Shown here: positions 36,574-45,458 of the stretch, in pieces | How the letters are laid out: every line of letters starts with the position of its first letter | Position numbering within the stretch: the first letter of the stretch is position 1 | NCBI RefSeq assembly: GCF_000787855.1 | Contig: NZ_BBPQ01000001.1 | Coordinates: 410,761 to 474,760, forward strand | DNA from: Streptacidiphilus anmyonensis | GTDB taxonomy: Bacteria > Actinomycetota > Actinomycetes > Streptomycetales > Streptomycetaceae | Length of the DNA: 64,000 nt | Direction: 5' to 3' | The notes under the pieces: model-generated | What the model was told of the DNA's origin: nothing | The model's input: only the letters and a program-made list of their open reading frames with translations | Databases searched by the model: none | Program-made: the position numbers and the translations under genes

Positions 36574-36718
36574 TCCTCATCTTCCCCGGGGCGCGTCTCG
36601 CCACGGGCCGGAATTGGCACCTTCCCGGCCGGGCCGCGGGTCTTCGGACGCCGCGCCGCGTGGCAGGGGGGTTGCCGGGACGTCAACGGGCCGTTCCCTC
36701 AGTCCCTCTGGATGAGCG
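36574..36718 (-). promoter_or_regulatory. SAM-I (S-box) riboswitch
   Basis: On the leftward strand the consensus blocks appear in order: CTCATCCAGAGGGACTGAGG, GAACGGCCCGTTGACG, CCCGGCAACC, then after a variable P3/P4 region GGTGCCAATTCCGGCC and GAAGATGAGG. P1 pairs CTCATC (36711-36716) with GATGAG (36576-36581). The purine-rich GGAGAGAGG directly after P1 is the probable ribosome site, 11 nt from the ATG, so SAM binding most likely blocks translation. No separate terminator is seen. Confidence 0.93.
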
Positions 36719-36932
36719 CTATGGCGTCGCGCCGAAAGAGCGCGTCGCATTTGTCGGAGGTGGACCCCAATGTGCGATGACCGCACCTCGTCCTCAAGAC
36801 TGTAACCGAAGCCCCACCGCGCGCCGACTGCCGTCCGAGACGCGAGACGGTGACCGTGGGCGACCGGCCCAGCGCACGGCGAACACACGACAGAGAACCG
36901 AACAGCATCCGAGACGGACCCGAGGGAGCCCC

Positions 36933-37919
36933 GTGCTGGACCAGGTCGAGGACTGGCTGCGCCGCAGATCCTTCAGCGCGGCCGACCGGCCCCTGCCCGA
37001 GCTGCTGGAGGCCAAGCGCCGCAGCGGCCTGACGGTCAGCGTGGTGCTGCCCGCGCTCGACGAGGAGGAGACGGTCGGCGAGATCGTCGCCACCATCCGC
37101 CGCGACCTGGTCGAGGCGGCGCCGCTGGTGGACGAGCTCGTCGTGGTCGACTCCGGCTCGGTCGACCGCACCGCGCACGAGGCCGCTGCCGCGGGCGCGC
37201 GGGTGGTGCACCGCGACCAGATCCTGCCGCAGCTGCCCGTCGAGCCCGGCAAGGGCGAGGTGCTGTGGCGTTCGCTGCTGGCCACCACCGGCGACGTCGT
37301 CTGCTTCATCGACTCCGACCTGCGGGCCTTCGACTCCGCCTTCGTCTCGGGCATCGTCGGACCGCTGCTGACCGACCCGGACGTGGCCTTCGTCAAGGCC
37401 ATGTACGACCGGCCCTTCGACACCGAGACCGGCTCCATACCCGCCGGCGGCGGCCGGGTCACCGAGCTCGTCGCCCGCCCGCTGCTCAACCTGCACTGGC
37501 CGCTGCTGGCCGGCTTCGTCCAGCCGCTCGGCGGCGAGTACGCGGCGCGGCGCTCGCTGCTGGAGCGGCTGCCCTTCCCGACCGGCTACGGCGTCGAGCT
37601 CGGCCTGCTCGTCGACGCCCTCGGGCTGGTCGGGCTCGACGCGCTGGCCCAGGTCGACGTGGGCGTGCGGCACCACCGCCACCAGGACGCGCAGGCGCTG
37701 GGCCGGATGGCGGCCACCATCTACCGCACCGCGCTGGAGCGGCTGAAGACGCCCGAGGACACGGTGCGCCCCGAGCTCGTGCAGTTCACCCGCACGGCCG
37801 CCGGCTTCACCCCGCAGAGCACCGAGGTCACCACGGTGGAACGCCCGCCGATGGCGTCCGTACCCGAGTACCGCGCACGGTCGGGGTCCGTGCAGCGGGA
37901 GGTTTGCCCGCATCCCTGA
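36933..37919 (+). CDS. gpgS: Glucosyl-3-phosphoglycerate synthase
   Basis: Transfers glucose from a nucleotide sugar to 3-phosphoglycerate, the first step to glucosylglycerate. 328 residues from GTG 36933 (GGGAG upstream). GT-A fold: TVSVVLPALDEEETVGEIV, VVVDSGSVDRTA, the metal-binding DSD in CFIDSDLRAFD, GGGRVTELVARPLLN, FVQPLGGEYAARRSLLERL and the H-rich VGVRHHRHQDAQALGRMA. It lies 18 bases before the otsA ATG; both make compatible solutes or related sugars. Confidence 0.9.
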   Translation: MLDQVEDWLRRRSFSAADRPLPELLEAKRRSGLTVSVVLPALDEEETVGEIVATIRRDLVEAAPLVDELVVVDSGSVDRTAHEAAAAGARVVHRDQILPQLPVEPGKGEVLWRSLLATTGDVVCFIDSDLRAFDSAFVSGIVGPLLTDPDVAFVKAMYDRPFDTETGSIPAGGGRVTELVARPLLNLHWPLLAGFVQPLGGEYAARRSLLERLPFPTGYGVELGLLVDALGLVGLDALAQVDVGVRHHRHQDAQALGRMAATIYRTALERLKTPEDTVRPELVQFTRTAAGFTPQSTEVTTVERPPMASVPEYRARSGSVQREVCPHP

Positions 37920-37937
37920 GAGGCAAGGGTGACTGAT

Positions 37938-39368
37938 ATGGCTTCGACCACCGCCCCCATCGTCCTCGCGTCCAACCGCGGCCCCGTCTCGTTCGCGTTC
38001 GAGGACGACGGCACGCTGACGCCACGCCGGGGCGGTGGCGGGCTGGTGTCCGGCCTCTCCGCGATCGGCACCGAGCAGCGCAGCGTCTGGGTCTGCGCGG
38101 CCCTCTCCGACGCCGACCGAGCGGCCGCCCGTCAGGGCCTGACCGAGCCCGACGTCCGCATGCTCGACATCGACGCGGGCACCTTCGCCCGTGCGTACAA
38201 CGGCATTGCCAACTCGACGCTCTGGTTCGTCCACCACCTCCTGTACGACACGCCGACCAAGCCCGTCTTCGGCGCGCAGTTCCGCCGCGAGTGGGCCTCC
38301 TACGAGGCGTACAACCGCTCCTTCGCCGAGGCGCTGGCGGCCTGCGCCGAGCCCGGTGCGGCGGTACTCGTCCAGGACTACCACCTGTCACTGACACCGC
38401 GGCTGCTGCGCGAACTGCGCCCGGACGTCAAGATCGCGCACTTCTCGCACACCCCGTGGGCCCCGCCGGACTACTACCGGCTGCTCCCGGACGACATCGC
38501 CCCGCAGGTGCTGGAGGGCATCCTCGGCGCGGACCACGCCGGCTTCCTGACGGAGCGCTGGGCCCGGGCCTTCGCGGACTGCTGCCGCGAGGTGCTCGGC
38601 GCCGCCGTCTCCGAGGACCTGGTGGTCACCCATTCCGGCCGCGCCACCCGGCTCGGCGTCCACGGTCTGGGCGCGGACGCGGAGTTCCTGCGCGAGCGGG
38701 CCCACCGCTCGGACGTGGACGCGCGGTTGGCAGCGCTGCGCGAGGCCGTGGGCGACCGCCGCACGATCGTCCGGGTGGACCGCACCGAGCTCAGCAAGAA
38801 CATCGTGCGCGGACTCCAGGCGTACCAGCACCTGCTGCGCACCCGCGGCGAGTGGCTGGACCGGGTCGTGCACATCGCCTTCGCCTACCCGTCACGGCAC
38901 GACCTGCCGGAGTACCGCGAGTACACCGCGGCCGTGCTGCGCACCGCACAGGAGATCAACGACGAGTTCGGCACCCCGAGTTGGCAGCCCGTCATGCTGC
39001 ACGTCAACGACGACTTCCCGCGCTCGCTGGCGGCCTACCGACTGGCCGACGTGGCGCTGGTCAACCCCATCCGCGACGGCATGAACCTGGTCGCGAAGGA
39101 GATCCCGGTCGTCTCCGACGCGGGCGTCGCCCTCGTGCTCTCCCGCGAGGCGGGAGCGCACGCGGAGCTGGGCGACGACGCGCTGACGGTCAACCCCTAC
39201 GACGTGATCCAGACGGCGGAGGCGCTGCACGCGGCGCTCACCATGCCGGAGGACGAGCGCTCCGGCCGCAGCAAGCGCCTGGCGGAGGCGAGCACGGCGC
39301 TTCCGCCGACGGCCTGGTTCATGCAGCAGCTGGACGCCCTGACGGGCGGTCAGCCGGCGCAGGAGTAG
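37938..39368 (+). CDS. otsA: Trehalose-6-phosphate synthase
   Basis: GT20 enzyme joining nucleotide-glucose and glucose-6-phosphate. 476 residues from ATG 37938 (MASTTAPIVLASNRGPVSF); GTG 37929 is an in-frame alternative with GAGAGG upstream. Motifs: the N-terminal loop RRGGGGLVSGL, VLVQDYHLSLTP, HFSHTPWAPPDYYRLLP, RVDRTELSKNIVRGLQAY, HVNDDFPRSLAAYRLADV and NPIRDGMNLVAKE. Its 3' end overlaps the converging Thr-repeat protein gene by 19 nt. The phosphatase partner (otsB) lies 6 kb away at 45.5-46.4 kb. Confidence 0.94.
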   Translation: MASTTAPIVLASNRGPVSFAFEDDGTLTPRRGGGGLVSGLSAIGTEQRSVWVCAALSDADRAAARQGLTEPDVRMLDIDAGTFARAYNGIANSTLWFVHHLLYDTPTKPVFGAQFRREWASYEAYNRSFAEALAACAEPGAAVLVQDYHLSLTPRLLRELRPDVKIAHFSHTPWAPPDYYRLLPDDIAPQVLEGILGADHAGFLTERWARAFADCCREVLGAAVSEDLVVTHSGRATRLGVHGLGADAEFLRERAHRSDVDARLAALREAVGDRRTIVRVDRTELSKNIVRGLQAYQHLLRTRGEWLDRVVHIAFAYPSRHDLPEYREYTAAVLRTAQEINDEFGTPSWQPVMLHVNDDFPRSLAAYRLADVALVNPIRDGMNLVAKEIPVVSDAGVALVLSREAGAHAELGDDALTVNPYDVIQTAEALHAALTMPEDERSGRSKRLAEASTALPPTAWFMQQLDALTGGQPAQE

Positions 39369-40492
39369 GTGAAGGTCCCCGTCCGGGTGAGGGCGGGGTG
39401 GTCCTGGATCTGCAGGGTGGCCTTCCCGTCGAAGGTGCCGGGGCCGGAGAGCGTCCAGATCAGCGGGAGGCTGACCTGCCGGGTCCCGGCGGCGACCGTC
39501 TCGGTGAGCAGCCCGCTGTCCGTCCCGTCGTTGCGGGTCCAGCGGTAGTGGAAGGTCCCGGCGCGGCCGTCGGTGGCGACGGTCGCGGTGAGGGTGGCCT
39601 TCCCGCCGCAGCCCACGGCCGCCGGGGCGACCTGCACGGACGCACCGGTGAGCTTCAGCTGCGGCGGCGCGAGCACGCCGTCGAGCCACCAGCCGAGCAG
39701 GGCGAGGAACACCAGCAGCACCGGCACCCAGAACAGCCACCCGCGCCGCTTCCTCCCCTCCTCGGCCTGCGGCTCGGGAGCGACCTCGCCCTTCCACATG
39801 GCGATCGTCCGCGCGGTCTTGGGATCCGGCACGCCGGGCCCGAACCTGATCAACCCCGCCGGATCCGGCGCGGCCCCGGACGCGGCCCCGGCCGCGGCGG
39901 TCTCCACCGCGGGGACGGGCGCCGGCGCGGGGATCGGCGCGGGCGCAAGCGCGGGCGCGGACGCGGGCGCCGCCGCCAGGGCGGGGCCGACGGACATGTG
40001 CAGCGTCGGCGCGGGAACAGGCGCGGCGGCGGTTGCGGTCTGCGGGGCGACCGGCACCTGCAACGTCGGCGCGGGCGCGGCAGCTGCGCCTGCGACCTGC
40101 GGCTCGACCGGGAGCTGCACCGTGGGCGTCGGAACGGGCGCGGACCCGGCGGGCAGCCGCACCGTCGGCACCGCCTCCGGCTCGTCGGGCTGCCTGACCG
40201 TGGGCACCCTCTGCGGCCCGGAGGGCAGCCTGACGGTGGCCACCGCGTCCGGCTGCGCGGGCAGCCGCACCGTGGGCATCGCCTCCGGCTCGGCCGGGAA
40301 CCTCACCGTGGGCACGGCATCCGGATCGGCCGACCGGGCCGCCCCGGCCGCGCGCCCCAGCCGCACCGTGCCGGGAGGCTCCTCCGGCACCGCGTCCTGC
40401 GGCGCGGGCGGAGTGTCCTCCGGAGGCATGCGCAGGTGCATCGTGCCGCCGTCGGCGGGCACGGCGTCCTGGGGCTCGCCGTTGGTGCTCAT
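39350..40492 (-). CDS. Thr-repeat membrane protein, likely substrate or partner of the adjacent kinase
   Basis: 380 residues; ATG 40492 overlaps the kinase stop by 4 nt. The cytoplasmic region (1-250) is Pro/Ala-rich with ten short Thr motifs: T17 MHL, T42 VRL, T62 VRF, T74 VRL, T86 VRL, T98 VRQ, T110 VRL, T124 VQL, T143 LQV, T163 LHM; those at 62-110 recur every 12 residues (PTVRLPAxPxAV). Then KRR, one membrane helix (about 252-271) and an extracellular beta domain (275-380) with Cys in VGCGGKATL and FTYSCAG. A pThr-x-x-Leu pattern suits FHA-domain readers. No named family is recognised. Confidence 0.82.
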   Translation of the reverse strand: MSTNGEPQDAVPADGGTMHLRMPPEDTPPAPQDAVPEEPPGTVRLGRAAGAARSADPDAVPTVRFPAEPEAMPTVRLPAQPDAVATVRLPSGPQRVPTVRQPDEPEAVPTVRLPAGSAPVPTPTVQLPVEPQVAGAAAAPAPTLQVPVAPQTATAAAPVPAPTLHMSVGPALAAAPASAPALAPAPIPAPAPVPAVETAAAGAASGAAPDPAGLIRFGPGVPDPKTARTIAMWKGEVAPEPQAEEGRKRRGWLFWVPVLLVFLALLGWWLDGVLAPPQLKLTGASVQVAPAAVGCGGKATLTATVATDGRAGTFHYRWTRNDGTDSGLLTETVAAGTRQVSLPLIWTLSGPGTFDGKATLQIQDHPALTRTGTFTYSCAG

Positions 40493-42117
40493 CCGATGCA
40501 CGTTCCCTTCCAGGTCTCGGTGACGGAGCCGTTCGCCGCCGCCGGATTCGTCGTCAGGGTGACGCCGTAGGTGAGGCAGTTGCCCTCCGGGGGCGTCCCC
40601 GAGTCGAAGGGCACCCGGCTGTAGTCGGTCTTCCCGGACAACGGCGTCGTCGACTGGGAGAAGACCTCCTTGCCTCCCGAGGCCGTGTAGTAGAACCAGG
40701 TCGCCGTCATCGTGAACGACCCGGTGGTGTTGGTCGTCGCGTAGCCGTAGATGACCTGGGCCAGCGTGGCGCCGTTGTAGCCCCACACGTCCGACAGCCT
40801 GGACACCTGAAGCGGCGGCGGGGGCTTCGGCGTGGTCGGCGGAGCCGAGGGCGTGGCCGTCGGCGATGCCTTGGTCGGCGACGAGCTCGGCGGCGCGGGC
40901 TGGGTCGGGGACGACGACGGGCTCGCGCCCGGGCTCGGGGAGGAGCTCGCGCTCGGGCTCGCGCTCGCGGAGGCCGACGGCGAGCCGGAGGGGGACGCGG
41001 ACGGGCTGGCCGGGACCGAGACCGCGCCCGTCGGGGTGATCGAGGTGACCGCGACCGGGGTCGGGCCGCCGGTGACGTGCGGGAGGTTGCCGTTCGCGCC
41101 GGCCAGGGCGACGCCGCCCAGGACGCCGACGAGGACGACGCCTGCGCCCGCGCCGACGGCGATCTTGCGGGGCAACCGGCGGACGATCGGCCGGCCGCTG
41201 CGGAGCACGGTGCTCGCCAGGGCCGTCGTGCCGCTGGTCGCCGCTCCGCCGCCCGCCGAGGGGAACAGCAGCGGCAGCAGCGCCGCCATCGCGGCGAGGC
41301 GCTTGCGACCGCGCTCCTCCCACTGCGGGCCGTACGCCGCGCCCGCGACCGCTTCCAGCTCGGCGACGAACGCGGCCGCGCTCTCCGGGCGTTCCGTCGC
41401 GTGCTTGGCCAGGCCGCGCCGGATCAGCGGGCGGACCGCCTCCGGAGCGAGCTCGTCGGGGATGGGCGCGGTCGTGTGCTGGACGACGAGCTCGGCGAAG
41501 GTGACGCCGGGGTACGGGCGCGAGCCCGTCAGGCACTCGAAGAAGGTCGCCGTCGCCGCGTAGACGTCCGCCGCGGGCGAGGCCGGGTCGCCCGTCCACT
41601 GCTCGGGGGCCATGTACGGCGGGGTACCGGCGATGCCGCCCTCGTCGCCGGACTTCACCGCGATGCCGAAGTCGACGAGCTTCGACGAGCCGTCGGCCGC
41701 GACCAGGACGTTCTCCGGCTTGTAGTCGCGGTGGACCACGCCCAGCGCGTGGGCCGCGGCAAGACCGAGCAGCGAGCCCTTGAGCACGACCAGCGCAGCC
41801 TCCGGGCCGGTGGCCCCGGCCTGCTTCAGCAGCGCCCGCAGGGCGATGCCGTCGACGAGCTCCATGACGATCGCCGCGCCCGCCGGGCCCTCGACGTACT
41901 CGTAGAGCCGGACCACGTGCGGGCTGTCGAGGTCGCCCAGCAGCCGGGCCTCCTCGCGGAACTCGCCCAGGAAGTCCGGATCGGCCCGGACCTCGTCGGC
42001 GAGGTACTTGATCGCGACGGCCGTGCCGGTCCCCTCGTGCAGCGCGAGCACGACCCGTCCGCTCGCGCCCGAACCCAGTTCCCGGGTATGCCGATACCCC
42101 GGAACGATCCATTCCAT
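40489..42117 (-). CDS. Transmembrane Ser/Thr protein kinase (PknB-like)
   Basis: 542 residues. Kinase domain 8-265: glycine loop GSGASGRVVLA, Lys37 (VAIKYLA), catalytic loop HRDYKPENVL (Asp131), DFG (149-151) and APEQW (170-174). Tyr replaces the usual Leu in HRDLKP. A juxtamembrane stretch, one helix (about 319-341), an extracellular Ser/Pro-rich stalk (about 360-425) and a 110-residue beta domain with Cys in GNCLTYGV and WKGTCIG follow. There are no PASTA repeats, so it does not read muropeptides in the PknB way. The ECD resembles in size and Cys placement that of the co-transcribed partner. Confidence 0.92.
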   Translation of the reverse strand: MEWIVPGYRHTRELGSGASGRVVLALHEGTGTAVAIKYLADEVRADPDFLGEFREEARLLGDLDSPHVVRLYEYVEGPAGAAIVMELVDGIALRALLKQAGATGPEAALVVLKGSLLGLAAAHALGVVHRDYKPENVLVAADGSSKLVDFGIAVKSGDEGGIAGTPPYMAPEQWTGDPASPAADVYAATATFFECLTGSRPYPGVTFAELVVQHTTAPIPDELAPEAVRPLIRRGLAKHATERPESAAAFVAELEAVAGAAYGPQWEERGRKRLAAMAALLPLLFPSAGGGAATSGTTALASTVLRSGRPIVRRLPRKIAVGAGAGVVLVGVLGGVALAGANGNLPHVTGGPTPVAVTSITPTGAVSVPASPSASPSGSPSASASASPSASSSPSPGASPSSSPTQPAPPSSSPTKASPTATPSAPPTTPKPPPPLQVSRLSDVWGYNGATLAQVIYGYATTNTTGSFTMTATWFYYTASGGKEVFSQSTTPLSGKTDYSRVPFDSGTPPEGNCLTYGVTLTTNPAAANGSVTETWKGTCIG

Positions 42118-42525
42118 GACCTGTCCCCCCTTTTGTCGCGAACGTAGCGAAGAAAGGGGTACTCAGCCAGCCGCCGTGACACCACGGTTACCGCCTAGGA
42201 GCGGAACTCTTATGCTCCGCATACAGCATGTGTCGGGATGTCCATCCGTGCGCTCACTCCCCGCACACGCTCCCTGCACGCGACATGACGGAGGCGCCCC
42301 GGCTCCCCCGCAGGGCCGGAGCGCCTCCGTCTCGGCCGGATCCCCCCGAAAGCGGCCGACCGCCCGGCCGGTTCCCGTCAGTGCCGGGCGCGCCAGGGCG
42401 GGTTCAGATGGTCTGTCCGGGAACGAGTCTGCCGACGTTGACCCATGCGCAACAATGATCCCGGTCAAGTCCGGACGGATCCGGTTGCCCCCGGTCGGGG
42501 CGGCCGATCACACAGGGGGGACGAC
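42118..42525. other. Divergent intergenic region kinase / STAND regulator
   Basis: 408 bases. It contains a strong hairpin at 42287-42331 (GACGGAGGCGC/GCGCCTCCGTC). Just before it on the plus strand is a 16-codon open frame, ATG 42238 to TGA 42286-42288 (MSIRALTPRTRSLHAT), ending where the hairpin begins. A leader-peptide/attenuator upstream of the STAND gene is possible; the rest shows no clear gene. Confidence 0.5.
42287..42331 (+). terminator. Strong hairpin in the leader of the STAND gene
   Basis: An 11-bp perfect outer stem GACGGAGGCGC/GCGCCTCCGTC and an inner CCGGC/GCCGG stem. It is unusual because it lies between divergent genes, about 195 nt upstream of the next start, so it is more likely an attenuator or the end of a short transcript. 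Confidence 0.55.
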
Positions 42526-45423
42526 ATGACGGGGGAACAGCCGCGCCTTGACGCGGACGGCTCGGCCGACACCGTGGCCGACTACGTCCGCGACCTGCGG
42601 GCACTGAAGGTGACGGCGGGCCAGCCCTCCCTGCAGGAGCTGCAACGGCGCAGCGGCGTCGCGCGCAGCACCTTGTCCGACGCGCTCAACCCGAACCGCC
42701 GGGAGCTGCCACGGCTCGAGGTGTGCCTCGCCCTGGTCCGCGCGTGCGGCGCGACGCCGCCCGAGGCGGCGGGATGGCGGGCGCGCTGGCAGCGGATCGC
42801 GCAGGCGCGCGACGAGTCGCGTGCGCTGGCGGCGGGCCGTCCCGCCGCCTCGGGCGGCGTCGGAGTCGTGACCACGGCCTCGGCCCCCGCCGCGACCGCG
42901 CCTTCCCCCTCGTCCACGTCCTCGACCTCGACCTCGACCGCGGACCCGAGCCCGACCGCGAGCCCGACCGCGAGCCCGACCGTGACCCCGAGCCCGAGCC
43001 CCGGCGAAGGCGCCGGCGCGAGCTCCTCCGCGGATGCCGTCGAAGCGCCCCGGCAGCCGGGACGCCGGTACCTGCCGCCCGCGCCCGCGGACTTCACCGC
43101 GCGGGAGGAGGAGAGCGCCGCGATCCTGCGCGCGGCGCTCGACGCGGCGGGCCAGGCGCCGGTGGTGGTCGCGGTCGACGGCATGGCCGGCGTGGGTAAG
43201 ACCGCGCTCGCCCTCCACATCGCGCACCGCCTCGCGGACCGGTTCCCTGACGGCCAGTTCTATCTGGACCTGCGTGCGCACACGCCCGGCCAGGAAGCCG
43301 TCCGGCCGCTCGCCGCCCTGGACACGCTGCTGCGGGCCGACGGCTGCGACGCGGCGGCGGTACCGTCGGGCCTGGAGGAGCGGGCAGCCCGCTGGCGGGC
43401 CGAACTCGCGGACCGGCGGGCGCTGTTGCTGCTGGACAACGCGGCCGACGCCGAGCAGGTCCGCCCCCTGCTCCCGGGCACCGCGGGGCATCTGGTGCTG
43501 GTGACCAGCCGACGCCGCCTGCCGGGTCTCGAAGGAGCCGTCTCACTCTCCCTCGCCCCGTTCCCGGCGCCGGATGCGACGGCCCTGTTCCGGCGGATCG
43601 TCGGACCGCGCGCGGACGCCGAGCCGCAGGCCGTGGCCGAGGTCGTCGACCTGTGCGGCCGGCTGCCCCTCGCGGTGCGGATCGCCGCCGCGCGGCTGCG
43701 GCACCGATCGGCCTGGACCGTGGCGGTGCTGGCCGAGCGGCTCCGCGCCGAGCGGAGCCGACTGGACGAGCTCGCCAGCGGCCATCTGGACGTGTCGGCC
43801 GCGTTCCAGGCCTCGTACGACCATCTCGAACCCACCGAGCGCGAGGCGTTCTCGCTGCTGGGCGTGCACCCCGGCGCGGACATCGGCGTCGCCGCGGCGT
43901 CCGCCCTGCTCGACCGGTCGGCGGGGCCGACCGAGGACTGCCTGGAGGAGTTGCTCGACGCGAACCTGCTGGAGCAGCGCCAGGTCGGCCGCTACACCTT
44001 CCACGACCTGCTGCGCGTCCACAGCGCCGCGCACGCGGCGCGGCTGCCGCAGGACCGGCGGACGGACGCGTTGCGGCGCGTGCTGGACCACTACCTCTGC
44101 CGGTCCTCCCTGGCCATGGACGCGCTCTACCCGCACGAGCGCTACCGCCGCCCGGACATCAAGGTGCCCCCGGCCGAGCACCCCGGCTTTCCCGACCGCG
44201 AGACGGCGCTCGGCTGGCTGGACCTGGAACGGGCCAACCTCGTCGCCCTCTCCACCCAGCAGGTCACCGTGGAACACGGCCTCCCGCAGCACGTCATCGA
44301 CCTCTCCGCGGTGCTGGCCCGGTATCTGGAGCGGGGCGCCCACGGGGCCGAGGGGCTGGCGCTGCACGAACAGGCGCTGCGTCTCGCCGAGTCGCTCGGC
44401 AACCCCGGCGCCGAAGCCACGGCCCTGCGGCACCTGGCCCTGACGTACCTTCAACTGCGGAGCTATGCTCCGGCTCTGGATCATCTGACCCGCTCCCTTG
44501 AGGTGCTGCGCTCGGCTCCCGGCGACCACGGCTCGCAGATGGCCTCCACCCTCACCAACCTCGGCGCGGTCAGCGGACGGACCGGCGATCTCGCCGCCGC
44601 GCTGGGCTACTTCGACGAGGCACTGGGTCTGAGCCGTGCTGTCGGGGACGACGCGACCGCCGCGATCGCGGCGAACAACCTGGGGCTGATCCACCGGCGG
44701 CTCGGAAACTTCGCGACGGCCCTGGACCATCTGCGGGGCGCGCTCGAGCTGGACCTCCGTCTGAACAACGCGGCCGGACAGAGCATCTGCCACGACAACC
44801 TCGGGGTCGTCCTGCGCCTGCTCGGGCGCCTCGACGAGGCGCTCGACCACCACCGCCGGGCGCTGCTCCTGGACCGGGAGGCCAACGACCGGGTCGGCGA
44901 GGCCATCAGCACCGACAACCTGGGCCTGGTCCTCCTGGAGATGGGCGACCACGCCGGGGCGCGAGCGCACTTCGAGGCCGCGCTCGTGCTCGGCCGGGAG
45001 CTCGACGACCTGGCCAGCGAGGGGATCGCGCTCGGCAACCTCGGCACCGTGCTCCGGACCGAGGGCAGGCCCGCCGAGGCCCTGCCGTTCCACGAGGAGG
45101 CGCTGGCGCTGTTCCGGACGTCGGACGAGCAGCTCAACCTCGCCGAGGCGCTCAACAACCTCGGGGAGACCCGGTGTTCGCTGGGCGACCCGCAGTCCGC
45201 GCCGGCGCTGCACGAGGAGGCGCTGGCGCTGGCCCGCTCCTGCGGCGATCCGGTGGAGACGGCCCGCAGCCAGGAACTGCTCGGGAACGCCCGGCACGCC
45301 CTCGGCGACGATGCCGGCGCGGTGGCCGCGCACCGGGCCGCCCTCGACGCCTACCGCCGGATGGGGCTGCCCCGCGCCGACGCGCTGGCGGAACACGCGT
45401 GCGGTGAGGCCGGGCGGTCGTGA
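42526..45423 (+). CDS. STAND (NB-ARC) regulator with N-terminal HTH and C-terminal TPRs
   Basis: 965 residues from ATG 42526 (AGGGGGGACGAC upstream). An XRE-like helix-turn-helix at about 35-72 (SLQELQRRSGVARSTLSDAL, LPRLEVCLALVRACG); a flexible Ser/Thr/Pro linker (about 118-160); an NB-ARC ATPase with P-loop GMAGVGKTALAL (219-230), a Walker B in RALLLLDNAADAEQ, and GLPLAVRIAAARL-like CGRLPLAVRIA. The last 330 residues are about eight TPRs with repeated ALDHLRGALELDL and NNLGLIHRRLGN phrases. This is an AfsR-like signal-activated regulator without the SARP domain. It neighbours the kinase, so it is a candidate phosphorylation target. Confidence 0.88.
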   Translation: MTGEQPRLDADGSADTVADYVRDLRALKVTAGQPSLQELQRRSGVARSTLSDALNPNRRELPRLEVCLALVRACGATPPEAAGWRARWQRIAQARDESRALAAGRPAASGGVGVVTTASAPAATAPSPSSTSSTSTSTADPSPTASPTASPTVTPSPSPGEGAGASSSADAVEAPRQPGRRYLPPAPADFTAREEESAAILRAALDAAGQAPVVVAVDGMAGVGKTALALHIAHRLADRFPDGQFYLDLRAHTPGQEAVRPLAALDTLLRADGCDAAAVPSGLEERAARWRAELADRRALLLLDNAADAEQVRPLLPGTAGHLVLVTSRRRLPGLEGAVSLSLAPFPAPDATALFRRIVGPRADAEPQAVAEVVDLCGRLPLAVRIAAARLRHRSAWTVAVLAERLRAERSRLDELASGHLDVSAAFQASYDHLEPTEREAFSLLGVHPGADIGVAAASALLDRSAGPTEDCLEELLDANLLEQRQVGRYTFHDLLRVHSAAHAARLPQDRRTDALRRVLDHYLCRSSLAMDALYPHERYRRPDIKVPPAEHPGFPDRETALGWLDLERANLVALSTQQVTVEHGLPQHVIDLSAVLARYLERGAHGAEGLALHEQALRLAESLGNPGAEATALRHLALTYLQLRSYAPALDHLTRSLEVLRSAPGDHGSQMASTLTNLGAVSGRTGDLAAALGYFDEALGLSRAVGDDATAAIAANNLGLIHRRLGNFATALDHLRGALELDLRLNNAAGQSICHDNLGVVLRLLGRLDEALDHHRRALLLDREANDRVGEAISTDNLGLVLLEMGDHAGARAHFEAALVLGRELDDLASEGIALGNLGTVLRTEGRPAEALPFHEEALALFRTSDEQLNLAEALNNLGETRCSLGDPQSAPALHEEALALARSCGDPVETARSQELLGNARHALGDDAGAVAAHRAALDAYRRMGLPRADALAEHACGEAGRS

Positions 45424-45458
45424 GCGGAGGTGCGGCGGGCCCGGATATGGTCGTAGCC

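Noticed and set aside
39350..42112. 920-codon leftward frame joining the Thr-repeat protein to upstream sequence
   Set aside because: The upstream part is the kinase gene read in another frame; the real start is the ATG overlapping the kinase stop.
42526..45423. Anti-phage STAND (AVAST-type) defence protein
   Set aside because: The N-terminus is a DNA-binding HTH and not a nuclease or other toxic effector, and no defence genes adjoin; a transcription regulator fits better.
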